From a virus, in IMG/VR virus record IMGVR_UViG_3300024262_000030, positions 1 to 62,683 of that record: DNA of 62,683 nt; one strand, given 5' to 3'. The first letter of the stretch is position 1; the number at the start of each line of letters is the position of its first letter. The notes beneath the pieces were generated by a model. The model worked only from the letters and a program-made list of their open reading frames with translations, searched no databases and was not told where the DNA came from. A program made the position numbers and the translations under genes. Of the stretch, positions 14,112-21,963 are shown piece after piece.

Positions 14112-14753
14112 ATGACTCAAGACATCATGAACAAACCGATTGTGTTACAACTTAATGCAAATTGGATGCCAATCGGAACAAAATCAGTTAAAGACGCAAT
14201 GATCGCAATGCTTTCAGATGGGGATCAGCCAGCTGCATTCGCTTTGGATATTGCTTACGAAAAGGGTGAAAATGGAGAATATGATTTTTCGGCTCCAACA
14301 TATATGAATCCTGTAAAATGGGATGACTGGAAAAATCTACCGATTCGTGAATATGATTTTGTGATTCATTCTGCTAGATTAGAAGTTAGAGCGCCAACCG
14401 TTCTTGTTGCTCCAAATTACAGACATATGCCTATGAGCAGACCTTCTCCAACTAAGTATAATGTATTTGAAAGAGACGGTGGAATTTGTCAGTATACTGG
14501 TAAACAACTTAACAAGACTCAAGGTAACATAGATCACGTACTTCCTAGATCACGTGGTGGTAAAAACACCTTTGAAAATATGGTATGGTGTGACAAGTCT
14601 ATTAATTCAAAAAAGGGTGACAAACTTCCACATGAAGTAGGATTGCAACTTAGAAAGAAGCCGAAAGCTCCTGCTGTTATGCCTATATCTGCAAAGTTCA
14701 GAGAAGCAAAACATCCAACTTGGATGCCATTCATCATCAAAAGCAACAAGTAA
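14112..14753 (+). CDS. HNH endonuclease
   Basis: 213 aa. C-terminal ERDGGICQYTGK, NIDHVLPRSRGGKNTFENMVWC and NSKKGDKLP are a classic HNH nuclease finger. The long N-terminal part resembles phage HNH proteins of the IDHV-PRSRGG class. ATG 14112 has an ideal Shine-Dalgarno (AAAGGAG); a GTG at 14091 is in frame but sits inside the hairpin. Its own regulated promoter suggests a phage function rather than a recent homing insertion. Confidence 0.82.
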   Translation: MTQDIMNKPIVLQLNANWMPIGTKSVKDAMIAMLSDGDQPAAFALDIAYEKGENGEYDFSAPTYMNPVKWDDWKNLPIREYDFVIHSARLEVRAPTVLVAPNYRHMPMSRPSPTKYNVFERDGGICQYTGKQLNKTQGNIDHVLPRSRGGKNTFENMVWCDKSINSKKGDKLPHEVGLQLRKKPKAPAVMPISAKFREAKHPTWMPFIIKSNK

Positions 14754-14767
14754 GTTGATCTTTTTTC

Positions 14768-14796
14768 TTGACAGACGGTTATTACTATGATAATAT
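14768..14796 (+). promoter_or_regulatory. sigma70-type promoter placing a start codon at +1
   Basis: TTGACA 14768-14773, 17 bp, TAATAT 14791-14796; ATG 14803 after 6 nt. Confidence 0.75.
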
Positions 14797-14802
14797 GCCG
14801 TT

Positions 14803-15198
14803 ATGTCAAAAATAAGTTATTCAGCAGTAGTATTGGATGAAGAATCCGCTAACACTTTAAAGAGGGAGTACTCTAGTTATATTCCTGATGATTGGAAGTG
14901 GTTTGGTCATCACATGACGATTAAAATGGGAGAATTGTCTCCTGATATGAAACAGTATATTGGTCAAGAGATTGATTTGGTAGTGGATACCATTGGTCAA
15001 GATGAAAGAGCAATTGCAGCTGGAATCGGAGCTGGTGGGGATTTATCTAAAAATGAAATCCCACATATAACATTAGCGGTAAATATAAACGGTGGCGGAA
15101 AGCCATTTCACTCAAATAAAATCCCAAAAGAAAATTGGAAACCGGTTGGAAATCGTATTAGATTGACTGGTCATGTAACGGAGATCCCACAACAATGA
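14803..15198 (+). CDS. 2H phosphoesterase-like protein (LigT/CPDase/Acb1 type)
   Basis: 131 aa with two HxT motifs, GHHMTIKMG (about residue 36) and IPHITLAVN (about 86), at the spacing of 2H phosphoesterases. Family members cleave 2',3'-cyclic phosphates at RNA ends or, in the phage Acb1 proteins, cyclic nucleotides of CBASS immunity. Either role is possible: RNA ligase and Thg1-like genes follow in the same transcription direction. A second 2H-like gene is at 36102. Confidence 0.7.
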   Translation: MSKISYSAVVLDEESANTLKREYSSYIPDDWKWFGHHMTIKMGELSPDMKQYIGQEIDLVVDTIGQDERAIAAGIGAGGDLSKNEIPHITLAVNINGGGKPFHSNKIPKENWKPVGNRIRLTGHVTEIPQQ

Positions 15199-15392
15199 TA
15201 TACATAGATGTAAGATGTAAAGATTCTAAGGACATTTTCCCAAAAATGTTTCCAGTTGTACCAAGAAAAGGCGAAACAATCGTTTCAGTTGAAGATAACT
15301 TTTTTACCGTTTTGGATATAGTTTATAAATCAGACCTTTCTGGGAAAGCCCTAGTTATTTTGGTTGTAGAACGAAAAGTATCCGTATTGTGA
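15195..15392 (+). CDS. hypothetical protein
   Basis: 65 aa, starts in an ATGA overlap with the 2H gene. Beta-rich (KGETIVSVEDNFFTVLDIVY), SH3-like in appearance. Not recognised. Confidence 0.55.
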   Translation: MIYIDVRCKDSKDIFPKMFPVVPRKGETIVSVEDNFFTVLDIVYKSDLSGKALVILVVERKVSVL

Positions 15393-15802
15393 TAGAAGCA
15401 AGCATAATATTTTGTCTTGTTCTGCTTTTGGTATCATTTCAATTTATTGGGAAGATAGAGAATACAACTGATAACAATGAGAAACTTCTTGAAAAGTTGA
15501 AAAAGGATCGTGAAAACGATGTTGAAACCATAAACGCCAATTTGAAAAATCTTGAAAGATTGGTTGAACTGAATAACAGAAATATTTCAAATATTCAAAA
15601 ACAGACGGACCGAAACAAAAACTCACATACCGAAAAACGATCAACTTTATTGCCATCTGGATATTCAGAACGTTTGGAGTTGGATAAACTACTAAAACAA
15701 CAACGACAAATTGAAAATGGAATCAAAGTTGCTTCGGACAACTTGAGGAAGTTTCAAAGACAACTTGAATTGGAAAAAACCAAAGCAAAGAAAAATGGAT
15801 AA
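15389..15802 (+). CDS. membrane-anchored coiled-coil protein
   Basis: 137 aa from a GTG overlapping the previous stop. Residues 4-20 (IIFCLVLLLVSFQFIG) form one membrane segment, followed by about 100 residues of charged heptad-like helix. This N-in/coil-out plan is that of inner-membrane spanins (Rz-like), but no partner overlaps it, so the role is open. Confidence 0.55.
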   Translation: MIEASIIFCLVLLLVSFQFIGKIENTTDNNEKLLEKLKKDRENDVETINANLKNLERLVELNNRNISNIQKQTDRNKNSHTEKRSTLLPSGYSERLELDKLLKQQRQIENGIKVASDNLRKFQRQLELEKTKAKKNG

Positions 15803-15965
15803 CTTTTTTGAAAAAAACACACTTATAACTCAGACTGAATCTGAAATTAAAAAAATTGAAAAGTTAATTGAGCTTACTAATGTTGAATGTATAATCTACA
15901 AACAACAATTGGCATTTTTGAAACTGCAATTGAAAGGCTTATATGTCGATACCACAAGAAACTGA
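15795..15965 (+). CDS. small helical protein
   Basis: 56 aa, MDNFFEKNTLITQTES..., overlapping the stop of the preceding gene by 8 nt. Predicted single coiled-coil helix; unrecognised. Confidence 0.5.
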   Translation: MDNFFEKNTLITQTESEIKKIEKLIELTNVECIIYKQQLAFLKLQLKGLYVDTTRN

Positions 15966-16248
15966 AAACAGTAGAACTCAAACTTTAAACGAGAGAGCAC
16001 AAGAGCTTCTCAAAAATGCAGAAACAACCGAATGGGTTATGTTATCTGCTGAAGAGTATCAAGAGAAATTTGAACTTTCCAATGCGGCCATGAGAGTTGT
16101 GGCGGCTATGGGATTCTGGGATCGTGTGAAGGGGTATAAAAAATTAGTGAAACAATATCTTACTCAACTTCAAGAGATTGAGGATACATTCAGAAAAAAA
16201 GAAAAAGAACTCAACAAGAAAATGAGAAAAAAGATGGATGTTGAATAA
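15943..16248 (+). CDS. helical, Lys/Glu-rich protein
   Basis: 101 aa, starts 23 nt inside the preceding gene. C-terminal half is a highly charged helix (KKEKELNKKMRKKMD). Not recognised. The three overlapping genes 15389-16248 probably work together. Confidence 0.55.
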   Translation: MSIPQETENSRTQTLNERAQELLKNAETTEWVMLSAEEYQEKFELSNAAMRVVAAMGFWDRVKGYKKLVKQYLTQLQEIEDTFRKKEKELNKKMRKKMDVE

Positions 16249-16254
16249 TTTGTC

Positions 16255-16283
16255 TTGACTTTTTATAATATGTGATGTATATT
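16255..16283 (+). promoter_or_regulatory. sigma70-type promoter placing a start codon at +1
   Basis: TTGACT 16255-16260, 17 bp, TATATT 16278-16283; ATG 16291 after 7 nt. Confidence 0.75.
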
Positions 16284-16290
16284 GATTTAT

Positions 16291-16542
16291 ATGAAACAAT
16301 CAACAAAACAATTAATCGGAGCATTACTATTTGTCATCGGCATTCTCGGTGTATTATATATCGGAATTTATCTTGGGATAATCTCACCGATACTCACAGT
16401 CGCTGCCGCTTATGACGCTGGCACTTTAACTGGTACCATAGTCGCAACTCAACTCATTTGGTTTTTTGCCAAAGAAGTTTTAGCATGGATTTGGGCTATG
16501 TTAGTCTGTGGAACTGGAATGTATCTAATCAAAGACATATGA
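16291..16542 (+). CDS. small membrane protein, two or three transmembrane segments
   Basis: 83 aa with hydrophobic stretches at about 8-32, 43-58 and 62-80. Size and topology are holin-like, but its early-type promoter and place ahead of RNA-repair genes do not support lysis. Leaderless start 16291 preferred over a TTG at 16282. Confidence 0.6.
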   Translation: MKQSTKQLIGALLFVIGILGVLYIGIYLGIISPILTVAAAYDAGTLTGTIVATQLIWFFAKEVLAWIWAMLVCGTGMYLIKDI

Positions 16543-16769
16543 AGAATTTAGATGCAGTAAAACAACAAGGAGATTTACCGCTTCCAAAATACAATATCGG
16601 TAATAAATTATTCAAGAGGAATATCGTCGGAAAAGTGGTAAATATAATAACGTCAATAAACTTTGACAGAGAAACACAAACAATTTCAAGCGTAGATTAC
16701 ACTTATTGCACAATAAGCACAGTAGGAATCCACGATTGGAAAGAAGATGAAGTAAAGGAATTAAAATGA
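16539..16769 (+). CDS. hypothetical protein
   Basis: 76 aa, ATGA overlap with the membrane protein. Has YNIGNKLFKRNIVGKVVNI, a small beta-barrel-like start. Unrecognised. Confidence 0.55.
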   Translation: MKNLDAVKQQGDLPLPKYNIGNKLFKRNIVGKVVNIITSINFDRETQTISSVDYTYCTISTVGIHDWKEDEVKELK

Positions 16770-17797
16770 AAAAACTAGCAACAATTGAGAAAATTACAAA
16801 ATTTGAAAAACACCCGAACGCAGATCGTTTGAATTTGATCACGGTTAAGGGGTGGGAGTGTGTAACGGCATCTAACTATGAAGTTGGTGATCTAGTTGTT
16901 TACATCCAAATAGACACTACAGTTCCAAAAGCCGATTGGTCGGAGTTTTTGTTTGACAAAGGTAAACCTGATCAAACTAGAGCTAGAATTAAAACTATAA
17001 AATTGAGAGGTCGTGTATCACAGGGGTTGTGTCTTCCAGTTGATGTGCTTGGTTTGAAGCCGGATGAACCTATACTTGAAAGCGACGACGTTACAGAGGA
17101 ACTTGGAATTGAAAAATATCAAAAACCTGTACCGGTTCAGTTAAGCGGTGAGGTGGTTGGAAATTTCCCAACTCATATTTGCCCTAAGACAGACGAAGAA
17201 AGGATTCAAAATTTTCCAGAGTTGATTGATGAATTTAAAGCTCTTGACTGTGACGTGTATGTTTCCGTCAAAATGGATGGAACATCCTTTTCCGCAATTG
17301 CATACGAAGAAATGAATGGATTGAAAAATCTTAGCGTATGTGGTCGCAATTGGGAACTCAAGGAAACTGATGGTAATACCTACTGGAAGATGGCACACAA
17401 ATATAAATTGGATGAAAAAATGCAAGATTTGGAAGTCATTCAAGCGGAAATGATTGGTCCTAACATCCAAAAAAATCCAAGCGGAGAAGCTGAAGTTGGA
17501 TTGAGGGTATTTAACTATGGTACTGGATATGGTCGTAAATACTTTGGATTGAATGAGATGAGAAGTTTTTGTGAAAAAAATGAAATCCCTATGGTTCCTG
17601 TTATTTATGAAGGTAAGTTTAAATGGAATTCCATGGAAGAGTTGCTTGAGTTTGCTGATTCTGTTAAATATGACAACGGCAAACAAGCAGAAGGAATAGT
17701 GATTCGTCCTGTTAAGGAGGTTCATTCAGAATTGCTTGGTGGTAGATTGTCATTCAAGGTGATCTCAAATGAGTATGCAGCTAAACATGGAGACTAA
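16766..17797 (+). CDS. RNA ligase with N-terminal OB domain (DraRnl/Rnl5-like)
   Basis: 343 aa. N-terminal KFEKHPNADRLNLITVKGWE is the OB-type module of this ligase family. The nucleotidyltransferase core starts near residue 165 with VSVKMDGTSF (KxDG; Lys is adenylylated), then ELVCGRN-like SVCGRNWEL, QAEMIG, and C-terminal EGIVIRPV and SFKVIS. It seals nicked RNA with 3'-OH and 5'-phosphate. Together with the Thg1-like gene nearby it points to tRNA repair. Confidence 0.85.
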   Translation: MKKLATIEKITKFEKHPNADRLNLITVKGWECVTASNYEVGDLVVYIQIDTTVPKADWSEFLFDKGKPDQTRARIKTIKLRGRVSQGLCLPVDVLGLKPDEPILESDDVTEELGIEKYQKPVPVQLSGEVVGNFPTHICPKTDEERIQNFPELIDEFKALDCDVYVSVKMDGTSFSAIAYEEMNGLKNLSVCGRNWELKETDGNTYWKMAHKYKLDEKMQDLEVIQAEMIGPNIQKNPSGEAEVGLRVFNYGTGYGRKYFGLNEMRSFCEKNEIPMVPVIYEGKFKWNSMEELLEFADSVKYDNGKQAEGIVIRPVKEVHSELLGGRLSFKVISNEYAAKHGD

Positions 17798-17798
17798 A

Positions 17799-18095
17799 AT
17801 GAAAAATGGAAAAAAAGTAATTCTTGAAAAAATATTTCACTTCAATGATGATTCATACACAAACGAATCCGCTGGCAAAGAAGTAGATGGATTCAAAAGC
17901 AAAGGCTTGCCAACTGGATATATAGTTGAGGGTGTATTGCTTGATGATATAGAGGTCGGAAAAAGTGTAAGTTTAGCCAGACATGTCAGAAATGGAGTTG
18001 AAGTTGATGGACTTATGACCACGTCACCTGTTATGGAGATCACAAACGAAAAGATCAAAACAAAAAATTCAACATATAGAATAACGGTATTATGA
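17799..18095 (+). CDS. hypothetical protein
   Basis: 98 aa. ATG 17799 is preceded by GGAGACTAAA; an in-frame ATG at 17787 would overlap the ligase. Beta-rich (GYIVEGVLLDDIEVGKSVSLARHVRNGV). Found between RNA ligase and YqeY-like genes; role unknown. Confidence 0.6.
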   Translation: MKNGKKVILEKIFHFNDDSYTNESAGKEVDGFKSKGLPTGYIVEGVLLDDIEVGKSVSLARHVRNGVEVDGLMTTSPVMEITNEKIKTKNSTYRITVL

Positions 18096-18535
18096 ACATA
18101 TTAGATTTAAAAAAACTAAAAAACACAGCAAGAAAAAATAAGCAACCAGATGTTGTATCTGCGATTGACTATGTACTTTCTGAGATTGATTTGATTGAGT
18201 CAAGAAATAACAAAACTTTGAATGAAGACGAAGTTATGACATCAATCAAAAAGACTATTTCACAACTGAGAGAGACTCAAAATATGTATGCTGAAGCAGC
18301 ACGAAATGAGGACGCAGAAGTTCAAAAAGTCAGAGCAGATTATCTACAAACATTACTTCCACAACAATTGTCAGACGATGACGCGAAACAAGCTGTTGTT
18401 GATGCCATGATTGCCGTTGGTGCATCAAGCGTAAAAGACATGGGGAAAGTCATGGCACATCTTAAACAACAGTATGGAGCAGCTTTGGATATGAAAGTTG
18501 CATCTAATTTAGTGAAAACTTCGTTTTTGATTTGA
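18092..18535 (+). CDS. GatB/YqeY-domain protein
   Basis: 147 aa. DAEVQKVRADYLQTLLPQQLSD and GASSVKDMGKVMAHLKQQYG...ASNLVK match YqeY, the stand-alone homologue of the GatB tail that contacts tRNA in Asp/Glu-tRNA amidotransferase. YqeY function is not settled. ATGA overlap with the previous gene. Confidence 0.82.
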   Translation: MNILDLKKLKNTARKNKQPDVVSAIDYVLSEIDLIESRNNKTLNEDEVMTSIKKTISQLRETQNMYAEAARNEDAEVQKVRADYLQTLLPQQLSDDDAKQAVVDAMIAVGASSVKDMGKVMAHLKQQYGAALDMKVASNLVKTSFLI

Positions 18536-18560
18536 CTTTTTATAACGTGGTTGGTATAGT
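18532..18560 (+). promoter_or_regulatory. sigma70-type promoter
   Basis: TTGACT 18532-18537, 17 bp, TATAGT 18555-18560; overlaps the YqeY stop. A leader of about 30 nt with AAAAAGGAAAA precedes ATG 18598. Confidence 0.75.
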
Positions 18561-18597
18561 TGTATCAATTCAACTGAACGTTTTACAAAAAGGAAAA

Positions 18598-19383
18598 ATG
18601 AAACAGAATAAAAATGATTTAGGATCAAGGATGAAGGATTACGAACAACGTGCTCGTAGTTACCTTCAACGAAGATCATACACTGTAATTAGAGTTGATG
18701 GGAAATGTTTTTCTTCATACACACGTGGTCTTAAAAAGCCATTTGATGAAGGTTTGGTTGAAGATATGCAACTAACCACTCAATTTCTTTGTGAAAACAT
18801 ACAGGGTTGCAAACTAGGATATACACAAAGCGACGAAATTAGCTTAATCCTCACCGACTTTGACAACAACCAAACCGATGCGTATTTTGACGGTCAAATC
18901 CAGAAGATTTGTTCGGTTGTTGCTAGTATGGCAACTGCCAAGTTTAATCAATTGAGACTAAAGAGATATGCTGTTGAACTTGAAGGTTTGCCTATCTTGG
19001 CATTCTTTGATGCCCGTGCATTCAATCTACCATCTTTCACGGAAACAATGAATTATCTTCGTTGGCGTCAAAAAGATGCAGTAAAAAATTCAATCAGTAT
19101 GGTTGCACAGTCGTTGTATTCTGACAAACAACTTCACAAGAAGAATGGTTCAGAAAAACAGGAGATGATTTTCCAAAAAGGACAAAATTGGAATGATTAT
19201 CCTGCTAGTCAAAAACGTGGAACTACGGTAGTCCGTAGACCATTTACCGCTATTTCGGATGAAGGTGACACTTATTCCAGAAGCCGTTGGGAAGTTGAAA
19301 CTCCTGATCTGTTGAAAGACACTGCGCCGGAGTATCTTGGGGAAATTTTTCCAGATGAAAAATATACCGAAACTGCTGGCTGA
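18598..19383 (+). CDS. tRNA-His guanylyltransferase-like protein (Thg1/TLP)
   Basis: 261 aa. IRVDGKCFSSYTRGLKKPFD and LGYTQSDEISLIL are the Thg1 metal-binding palm motifs; FDARAFNLP and NYLRWRQKDAVKNSISM follow in family order. Thg1 adds G-1 to tRNA-His; bacterial and phage Thg1-like proteins more often perform 3'-5' repair of truncated tRNA 5' ends. Because the phage tRNA-His already encodes G-1, repair is the likelier role. Earlier in-frame starts lie inside the promoter. Confidence 0.87.
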   Translation: MKQNKNDLGSRMKDYEQRARSYLQRRSYTVIRVDGKCFSSYTRGLKKPFDEGLVEDMQLTTQFLCENIQGCKLGYTQSDEISLILTDFDNNQTDAYFDGQIQKICSVVASMATAKFNQLRLKRYAVELEGLPILAFFDARAFNLPSFTETMNYLRWRQKDAVKNSISMVAQSLYSDKQLHKKNGSEKQEMIFQKGQNWNDYPASQKRGTTVVRRPFTAISDEGDTYSRSRWEVETPDLLKDTAPEYLGEIFPDEKYTETAG

Positions 19384-19507
19384 CACATTATTTTCTATTG
19401 TTGAAATATTATTTTTTGGATTTTCCTTTATCGCTGTGATATTAATTCTCACAAAGTGTATATTATATGTGATTGGGATTTTCCTTTACAACCCGAAAGA
19501 AACATGA
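19355..19507 (+). CDS. small membrane protein (50 aa)
   Basis: ATG 19355 lies inside the end of the Thg1-like gene in another frame; the stop overlaps the ATG of the next gene (ATGA at 19504). After MKNIPKLLAD come about 35 nearly all hydrophobic residues, one or two membrane segments. The coupled overlaps and the lack of any other gene in 19384-19503 support it. Confidence 0.5.
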   Translation: MKNIPKLLADTLFSIVEILFFGFSFIAVILILTKCILYVIGIFLYNPKET

Positions 19508-19746
19508 AATTAAAAAATTGGATTACAAACGCAATTGACGAACTTCAAAATTCAGATGATTTTGCTGAAACCTTTGTTGAAAAACGCCTTGAACTTAGTA
19601 GAACTTACTTGAAAGATAAAGTATTATCAACATCACATGGTGCAGACATTTTTGAAAATATTTTGAAGTGTTTGAGTGGTGAAGAATGGAAAGAACAAGG
19701 GGTATATGGAGACAATTTCAGAAAGCTCATTAAAGAAAATCAATGA
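19504..19746 (+). CDS. hypothetical helical protein
   Basis: 80 aa beginning MKLKNWITNAIDELQNSDD. Start chosen at the ATGA overlap; an earlier start at 19456 has no better signal. Not recognised. Confidence 0.55.
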   Translation: MKLKNWITNAIDELQNSDDFAETFVEKRLELSRTYLKDKVLSTSHGADIFENILKCLSGEEWKEQGVYGDNFRKLIKENQ

Positions 19747-19895
19747 AAAATTTAATAACGTTAATGTTAAGCCTATTCATGATCCTCCATATTCTGGAAG
19801 AGAATGAAAAATACGAAGAAAGTAAATATCCAAAAGCGGTGGAGCCTGTAAAGGTTCCCGAACATATAATGGAAATTTATCGCGCTTCCGTATAA
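19743..19895 (+). CDS. small protein with N-terminal membrane/signal segment (50 aa)
   Basis: ATGA overlap with the preceding gene. MKNLITLMLSLFMILHI is a signal-anchor-like segment followed by a charged tail (EENEKYEESKYPKAVEPVKV). Possibly periplasmic. Function unknown. Confidence 0.5.
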   Translation: MKNLITLMLSLFMILHILEENEKYEESKYPKAVEPVKVPEHIMEIYRASV

Positions 19896-19902
19896 GTCGG
19901 AA

Positions 19903-19910
19903 TATTTATA
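19903..19910 (+). promoter_or_regulatory. late-type TATTTATA motif
   Basis: Ends 6 nt before ATG 19917. Confidence 0.5.
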
Positions 19911-19916
19911 CATCTT

Positions 19917-20252
19917 ATGAGTGATACTATTCAAAATGGAAAAGGTGACAAACCTATCAATTGCCATTCGGAAAAATTCAAGGAAAACTTTGATAACATC
20001 AAAGGATTTGGATATAAACCGAAATGGCAGCTTGAGCTTGAAAAACAAGAAAAAGCAAAAAAGAAACCGAAAAAAGTTAAGCTGGAGAAAAAGACAAGTT
20101 CTGTTTGGTTGAATTCTAAGGAGTTTGAAAAAGTGAGGATCATAGATCCTGACGGGTGGGATCGTGAAAATTGGGAATTTTCGTTTTTCCATGAAAAAAT
20201 CACAAAGCAAGAATTTGAAAGCCGATTGATTAAATCTACTATAAAAGCTTGA
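19917..20252 (+). CDS. hypothetical Lys-rich protein
   Basis: 111 aa, basic centre (EKQEKAKKKPKKVKLEKK) and a C-terminal WDRENWEFSFFHEKITKQEFE segment. Late-type start, so possibly a virion or assembly protein. Not recognised. Confidence 0.6.
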   Translation: MSDTIQNGKGDKPINCHSEKFKENFDNIKGFGYKPKWQLELEKQEKAKKKPKKVKLEKKTSSVWLNSKEFEKVRIIDPDGWDRENWEFSFFHEKITKQEFESRLIKSTIKA

Positions 20253-20277
20253 CTTTTTACAATTGCTGATGTATAAT
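20249..20277 (+). promoter_or_regulatory. sigma70-type promoter placing a start codon at +1
   Basis: TTGACT 20249-20254, 17 bp, TATAAT 20272-20277; ATG 20284 after 6 nt. Confidence 0.8.
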
Positions 20278-20283
20278 TCTGTT

Positions 20284-20733
20284 ATGAGAAAAGTTAAATC
20301 AGCAGGAATTTTAATCAAAAGCAATGACAAGGTGTTATTGGTTCACGCAACGGGTCAAAAGCCTGAAATGGGTTGGGGTCTGCCTAAAGGTAGAGTTGAT
20401 GATGGTGAATCATTAACACAAGCAGCGGTAAGAGAGACATTTGAGGAATGTGGGTTGAGTATACCGGAAGACGGGTTACAACCATTGACAATGACCTCAT
20501 ACAACTCTTCGGATGAAGGGGAACGAATCAAAAAGGAACTTCATGTATTTATGTTTGAAACTGATGAATCTATTCAACAGGAAAAGTTGAGTTGTTCAAC
20601 ATTTTTCAATCCACATTGGGTAAAAAATGAGAATGTAAAATTGCCAGAAGTTGATAATTTCAAATGGGTGGAAATCTCGGATGTAAAGAACGTGGCAATG
20701 AAGTCAATTAAAAAGGTATTTGATTTATTATAA
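20284..20733 (+). CDS. Nudix hydrolase
   Basis: 149 aa. SAGILIKSNDKVLLVHA, WGLPKGRVDDGES and AVRETFEECGL form a complete Nudix box (G-x5-E-x7-REUxEExGU). Probably removes a nucleoside diphosphate derivative; substrate not predictable. The first in-frame ATG (20263) overlaps the promoter, so 20284 is used. Confidence 0.88.
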   Translation: MRKVKSAGILIKSNDKVLLVHATGQKPEMGWGLPKGRVDDGESLTQAAVRETFEECGLSIPEDGLQPLTMTSYNSSDEGERIKKELHVFMFETDESIQQEKLSCSTFFNPHWVKNENVKLPEVDNFKWVEISDVKNVAMKSIKKVFDLL

Positions 20734-20734
20734 T

Positions 20735-20763
20735 TTGACAAAATATTGAAATTATTGTATGAT
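20735..20763 (+). promoter_or_regulatory. sigma70-type promoter placing a start codon at +1
   Basis: TTGACA 20735-20740, 17 bp, TATGAT 20758-20763; ATG 20770 after 6 nt. Confidence 0.78.
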
Positions 20764-20769
20764 ACTATC

Positions 20770-21009
20770 ATGAATATAGAACAAGAAGAATTTGAATCGT
20801 TGGTTGATGATTTATTATATTTTGCCATGAAATATCACATGACAAGAAACAACGAGAGGGTAAGAAAACAGTTTGAAGTTCTTTTGAAATCATACGTTGC
20901 AAAAGTGTGTGCTGAAAGAATCCAAGATCAAAAAATTGTTGAAAAACTGAAAAAGGAACATGATGCCGGCAGCCAAGAAAAAAACAGCGAAGAAAAAAAC
21001 GACAACTAA
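20770..21009 (+). CDS. hypothetical helical protein
   Basis: 79 aa, acidic start, helical, hydrophilic tail rich in Lys, Glu and Asn. Overlaps the start of the gp62-like gene by 50 nt. Not recognised. Confidence 0.55.
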   Translation: MNIEQEEFESLVDDLLYFAMKYHMTRNNERVRKQFEVLLKSYVAKVCAERIQDQKIVEKLKKEHDAGSQEKNSEEKNDN

Positions 21010-21457
21010 AAAGAAGGCTTCTGGAAAATCATTGTGGGATCATTTGACCGCAATCAAGACAATTCAAGATCCGAAATATTTTGACAAATTGACTGAGTCT
21101 GATTTGAAGACTTGGAATAACTACATGATATTGCGAACATTGTCATATAATGATGACTATCTGATTTTAGCAAACGAATTGAATCGTTTGTATAATCTAA
21201 CTCCAAAACAACTTTATACGGTTCTCATTGATTTTCTACCGAAACAAAAAACTTACGAGAAATTCATTAGAGGCAAAAATGAAGGCAAATACTCCGGTGA
21301 AATCTTAGAGTTGGTTGCGAGGTATTTTGAAATTTCGGAAATTCATGCTGTTGATTATTTGGATATGTTTTATTCGTGTGATGAAGGAAAACGAGAACTG
21401 ATTAAAATTACAGAAACGTATGGTTGGGATGCAAAACAACAAAAACAGAATTTATGA
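20960..21457 (+). CDS. 62: sliding-clamp loader small subunit (T4 gp62-like)
   Basis: 165 aa. After a Lys/Thr-rich tail (residues 5-23) comes LWDHLTAIKTIQDPKYFDKL, then YMILRTLSYNDDYLILANELNRLYNL and LIDFLPKQKTYEKFIRGK, the pattern of phage clamp-loader A subunits. With the large subunit (gp44, outside this window) it loads the sliding clamp for replication and late transcription. The gene is far from other replication genes here. Confidence 0.72.
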   Translation: MMPAAKKKTAKKKTTTKKKASGKSLWDHLTAIKTIQDPKYFDKLTESDLKTWNNYMILRTLSYNDDYLILANELNRLYNLTPKQLYTVLIDFLPKQKTYEKFIRGKNEGKYSGEILELVARYFEISEIHAVDYLDMFYSCDEGKRELIKITETYGWDAKQQKQNL

Positions 21458-21963
21458 AGAAACAAAAAGTATTTAAAGCACCAGAAAACATATCAATTAG
21501 AGATAGAAATCTCCCGAGTGTATTTTTGGCTGGGACGATTGACACGGGCAACTCCATTGATTGGCAAACAGATTTGACAAAACAACTCAAGCTGAACTCC
21601 AACATCTTCAATCCAAGACGTGATGGTTGGGATGATTCATGGGAAACTACAATTAATTCTCCACAGTTCAACGAACAAGTAAATTGGGAATTGGATGCAC
21701 TTGAAGAATCAGATATAATTGCTATGTATTTTGCAGATGGTAGTAAGTCTCCAATTTCACTATTGGAACTTGGGTTGTTTGCAAATCAGAATACATGGGC
21801 AGATGGCCCAAAACTTGTTGTGTATTGTAATGATTTTTATAGAAAAGGAAATGTTGACATTGTATGTCAGCGGTATAACATACCCGTATTCACAAACTAT
21901 GAAACATGGGTTCAAGAAATCAAAAGAAAGTTGAAGAAAATAAGATGCGTATATTCGGATTAA
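21454..21963 (+). CDS. nucleoside 2-deoxyribosyltransferase-like protein
   Basis: 169 aa. VFLAGTIDTGNSIDWQ, NPRRDGWDDSW, QVNWELDALEESDIIAMYF and SPISLLELGLFA match this fold; Asp, Glu and Asn residues occupy family positions. May salvage or exchange bases in deoxynucleosides. Starts in an ATGA overlap with gp62. Confidence 0.75.
   Translation: MKKQKVFKAPENISIRDRNLPSVFLAGTIDTGNSIDWQTDLTKQLKLNSNIFNPRRDGWDDSWETTINSPQFNEQVNWELDALEESDIIAMYFADGSKSPISLLELGLFANQNTWADGPKLVVYCNDFYRKGNVDIVCQRYNIPVFTNYETWVQEIKRKLKKIRCVYSD

Noticed and set aside
17141-17725. 194-aa minus-strand ORF
   Set aside because: Lies wholly inside the RNA ligase gene, whose motifs are clear.
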